Below, one piece after another: positions 61,340 to 64,000 of a DNA stretch of 64,000 nt. The DNA is taken from the NCBI GenBank assembly GCA_016195985.1, contig JACPYP010000020.1:62001-126000 (forward strand), given 5' to 3'. Within the stretch, counting starts at the first letter, position 1. Each line of letters begins with the position of its first letter. This DNA comes from Acidobacteriota bacterium. GTDB lineage: Bacteria; Acidobacteriota; Holophagae; Holophagales; Holophagaceae. A model generated the notes under the pieces. The model saw only the letters and a list, made by a program, of their open reading frames with translations, ran no database searches and had not been told where the DNA came from. Position numbers and translations under genes: made by a program.

Positions 61340-63466
61340 ATGGACAAGCTCCTTCCCAAGCTGCAGAAACTCACCCAGAACCTCTGGTGGACCTGGAGGC
61401 CCGAGGTGCGGACCATCTTCCGGGACCTGGACCTGGATCTGTACCACCGGACCCACCAGAACCCCATGTCCGTGCTCAAGCAGATCGCGCCCGAACAGCT
61501 GGAGAAGCGGGCCGCCGACGTGGACATTCCCGCCCGGGTGGACCGCGCCCTCCGCCAGTTGCACGAGTACCTGACGCCGGTCACCACCTGGGGGCTCACC
61601 CACGCAGGCGCCATGCGCTCGAGGCCCATCGCCTACTTCTGCATGGAGTTCGGCATCCACGAGTCGCTGCCCATCTATTCCGGCGGCCTGGGCATCCTGG
61701 CGGGCGACCACCTGAAAGCCGCCTCGGACCTGGGCGTGCCCCTGGTGGGCGTGGGCCTGCTCTACCACGAGGGCTACACCTCCCAGGTGCTCAACACCGA
61801 GTTCTGGCAGCAGGACGTGGTGGAACCGTTCGATGTGGCGGACCTGCCCCTGGTGCCCGCCCTGGACCGTTTTGGCGAGCCCGTCCATGTGTCCGTGGAA
61901 CTGCCCGGACGCCAGGTCCATGCCGCCGTGCTGGAAGTCCAGGTGGGCCGCATCCGGCTCATCCTCCTCGATACCCGCGTCAAGCAGAACGATCCCAAGG
62001 ATGTGGCCCTGGCGGCCCGCCTCTACGGCGGCGACCAGCGCATGCGCATCGAGCAGGAGCTGCTCCTGGGCGTGGGCGGCGCCCGCGCCCTCCGCGCCCT
62101 GGACATCACAGCCAGCGTGTTCCACCTCAACGAGGGCCACTCCGCCTTCGCCCTGCTGGAACGGGCCCGCTACCGCATCCAGCATGATGGCCTCGAACCC
62201 CACATCGCCCTCCAGGAAGTGGCGGCGGCCTCGGTGTTCACCACGCACACCCCCGTGGACGCGGGCCACGACCGCTTCCCCGCGGATCTGGCCGCCGAGC
62301 ACCTGCGCCCCCTGGCCGATGGCCTGAAGCTCGCCCTGGATGAAGTCATGGGCCTGGGGCGGGTGAACCCCCACGACCACGGCTCTCCCTTCCTGCCCAC
62401 GGTGCTGGCGCTCAAGCTGAGCCGCCGCGCCAACGGCGTGTCGGCCCTGCACGGGGTGGTCTCGCGCAAGATGTGGAACCACCTCTACCCTGGCCGCCGC
62501 GAAGAGGAAGTCCCCATCGGCCACGTCACCAACGGCGTGCACCTGCCCACCTGGCTCGCCACGGAGATGCACCACCTCTACGAATCCCACCTGGGCGTGG
62601 ACTACCAGAGCTCCCTCACGCGGCCCGCCACCTGGGCGCGGATCGCCTCGGTCTCCTCATCCGAAATCTGGGAAACCAAGCAGGTGCTGAAGGCCCGCAC
62701 CATCCGATTCATCCGCGAGCGCTGTGCAGCCACCCGCGCCCGCCTGGGCCTGCCGGAAATCGAGCCGGCGCCCCTGGATCCGGATGCGCTCACCATCGGC
62801 TTCGCCCGCCGCTTCGTGCCCTACAAGCGGCCGGATCTGCTCTTTTCCGATCTGGACCGCCTGGACCGCCTGGTCAACCACCCCGACCGGCCTGTGAACC
62901 TGATCTTCTCGGGCAGGGCCCACCCCGCCGACAACACCGGCAAGGGCCTCATCCAGAAAGTGGCCAGGATTCTGGAAGACCCCCGCTTCCGCCACCGCAT
63001 CCTCTTCATCGAGAACTACAACATCCATGTGGGCCGCATGCTCTACCAGGGCATCGATGCCTGGCTGAACAACCCCCAGCGCCCCCTGGAGGCCTGCGGC
63101 ACCAGCGGCATGAAGGTGGTGCTCAACGGCGGCCTGCACATCTCGATCCGGGACGGGTGGTGGGCGGAATCCTATGACGGCGAGAACGGCTTCGCCATCG
63201 GCAGCGGGGAAACCCATGCCAACCAGGCCGTCCAGGACGAGCGGGACGGCGACGAGCTTTTCCGCCTCCTGGAGGAGCAGGTGGTGCCCCTCTATTACGA
63301 AAACCGGAATGCCGCCGGGGTGCCCCGCTGCTGGGTGGACCGCCAGAAGCAGTCCATCCGCACCCTGGCCTGGCGCTTCAACGCCGATCGCATGGTCCAG
63401 GACTATGTCGAGCACCTGTACCTGCCCGCCGCCGTGGGCAGCAGCTGCCAGATGCCCCCGCCGTAA
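61340..63466 (+). CDS. glgP: alpha-glucan phosphorylase (short type)
   Basis: The 708-residue GT35 enzyme uses PLP to release glucose-1-phosphate from glycogen. It has YFCMEFGIHESLPIYSGGLGILAGDHLKAASDLG, HLNEGHSAFALLERARY, FVPYKRPDLL and the signature EACGTSGMKVVLNGG (near residue 587) followed by SIRDGWWAE. The N-terminal DUF3417-like segment (LWWTWRPEVRTIFRDLD) is typical of the bacterial and archaeal short form. It pairs with the branching and debranching enzymes. Confidence 0.94.
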   Translation: MDKLLPKLQKLTQNLWWTWRPEVRTIFRDLDLDLYHRTHQNPMSVLKQIAPEQLEKRAADVDIPARVDRALRQLHEYLTPVTTWGLTHAGAMRSRPIAYFCMEFGIHESLPIYSGGLGILAGDHLKAASDLGVPLVGVGLLYHEGYTSQVLNTEFWQQDVVEPFDVADLPLVPALDRFGEPVHVSVELPGRQVHAAVLEVQVGRIRLILLDTRVKQNDPKDVALAARLYGGDQRMRIEQELLLGVGGARALRALDITASVFHLNEGHSAFALLERARYRIQHDGLEPHIALQEVAAASVFTTHTPVDAGHDRFPADLAAEHLRPLADGLKLALDEVMGLGRVNPHDHGSPFLPTVLALKLSRRANGVSALHGVVSRKMWNHLYPGRREEEVPIGHVTNGVHLPTWLATEMHHLYESHLGVDYQSSLTRPATWARIASVSSSEIWETKQVLKARTIRFIRERCAATRARLGLPEIEPAPLDPDALTIGFARRFVPYKRPDLLFSDLDRLDRLVNHPDRPVNLIFSGRAHPADNTGKGLIQKVARILEDPRFRHRILFIENYNIHVGRMLYQGIDAWLNNPQRPLEACGTSGMKVVLNGGLHISIRDGWWAESYDGENGFAIGSGETHANQAVQDERDGDELFRLLEEQVVPLYYENRNAAGVPRCWVDRQKQSIRTLAWRFNADRMVQDYVEHLYLPAAVGSSCQMPPP

Positions 63467-63528
63467 GCGGCTCCGCTTCTCATGGCCTCGATTCCAGGCT
63501 CCGATAAGCGGGTGAAGGAGCCTCGGCC

Positions 63529-64000
63529 ATGGCCGGAACAGCTCAAGCCACCTCGACCCCCAGGCGCCTGGACTTGGAGCGCAGGGCCTTCCTGGACCTG
63601 CTCCGCATGGCCAATACCATGGCCACCCCCGAGGAGATCGCCCGGCAGGTGGTGGTGGTGGCCAGCCATCTTTCCGGCTGCGAGGCCGTGGCCCTGCGCC
63701 TGAAATCAGGCCCCGGCTTCCGTTATGTGGGCAGTCTGGGCTTTTCCGAAGCCTTCATCGATGTGGAAGACGACCTCTGCATCCGTGATGAGGAGGGCCG
63801 CCTGCTGCGCGATGAAAGCCGCCAGCCCATCCTGGCCTGCCTCTGCGGCCGGGTGCTGGGCGGGCGGGTGGAACGGAACCACCCCAGCTTTACGGACCGC
63901 GGCAGCTTCATCACCGCCTCCACCAGCCTGCTGCAGGCGGCCCATCCGGAAACCCAATGCCAGGGCCGGACCCGGAACCGCTGCCATGGGGCCGGCTATG
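63529..64000 (+). CDS. GAF-domain signalling protein, 5' part (3' end outside the window)
   Basis: The ATG at 63529 is preceded by AAGGAG at eight bases and the frame stays open to the window end, giving at least 157 residues. It begins MAGTAQATSTPRRLDLERRA and continues with a GAF-type domain: RMANTMATPEEIARQVVVVA, CEAVALRLKSGPGFRYVG, CLCGRVLGGRVERN, SFTDRGSFITAST and CQGRTRNRCHGAGY. This form of GAF domain is common in PAS/GAF histidine kinases; the output domain is not visible. Confidence 0.7.
   Translation, partial: MAGTAQATSTPRRLDLERRAFLDLLRMANTMATPEEIARQVVVVASHLSGCEAVALRLKSGPGFRYVGSLGFSEAFIDVEDDLCIRDEEGRLLRDESRQPILACLCGRVLGGRVERNHPSFTDRGSFITASTSLLQAAHPETQCQGRTRNRCHGAGY

Noticed and set aside
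59432-62590. Long antisense open frame opposite glgB and glgP
   Set aside because: The opposite strand encodes two complete, well-conserved glycogen enzymes; the antisense product has shadow composition only.

Overview
The window is GC-rich, densely coded bacterial chromosome. The gene set fits an Acidobacteriota member of the Holophagae (Geothrix/Holophaga-like): an FtsQ-FtsA-FtsZ block, many two-component and PAS sensors, a PilZ protein, an ECF42-type sigma factor with its YCII partner, a glycogen cluster and a Tat-exported molybdopterin hydroxylase. That assignment rests on general resemblance, not on a database search. I found no rRNA, tRNA, CRISPR array or intact prophage.

Layout. 1-1651: 3' end of hppD, followed by tandem copies of its own tail and repeat-rich non-coding DNA. 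1652-3466: lipoprotein, GspG-like pseudopilin, DUF4149-like membrane protein. 3448-8279 (minus): marR, RND pump and adaptor. 8324-10934: hflX and a divergent PilZ/pseudo-receiver protein. 11310-12302: AT-rich two-gene island of unknown function. 12381-14254: LolC/E-like permease and LolD ATPase. 14305-17415: secreted CBM5/12 protein (AT-richer) and a MocR regulator. 17447-25740: an ABC-ATPase/PAS/histidine-kinase fusion and an NtrC-type regulator, divergent from a CUT2-type sugar importer operon that also holds a YhfX-like PLP protein. A good sigma-54 promoter lies in front of the importer. 25747-29836 (minus): NagX-like membrane protein and a GH9-GH18 fusion enzyme, probably for chitin or chito-oligosaccharides. 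29944-35332 (minus): overlapping kinase/receiver/hybrid-kinase operon. 35689-38412: isoquinoline 1-oxidoreductase-type iorA-iorB, joined by a 74-bp tandem repeat that makes a chain of tiny overlapping ORFs. 38441-39545: esterase and ruvX. 39596-40843: a threonine-rich leader peptide with a hairpin in front of a frameshifted ThrS remnant. 41017-41208: RiPP (lanthipeptide-like) precursor. 41334-43608: ogt, metallo-hydrolase, TetR regulator. 43638-53843: murB, then an ATPase/TPR module and an ECF42/YCII pair, then ftsQ, ftsA, a GxxExxY remnant bounded by inverted repeats, and ftsZ. 53884-63466: glycogen metabolism (GH13-GDE debranching fusion, glgB, glgP) with a nitroreductase and a decayed HepT/MntA pair. 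63529-end: start of a GAF-domain protein.

The most unusual items are the ABC-ATPase/kinase fusion with its sigma-54 control of an adjacent importer, the threonine attenuator-like leader kept before a broken ThrS, the orphan RiPP precursor, the daisy-chained micro-ORFs between iorA and iorB, and the ATPase/TPR two-gene module with ten 144-bp repeats lying between murB and ftsQ.
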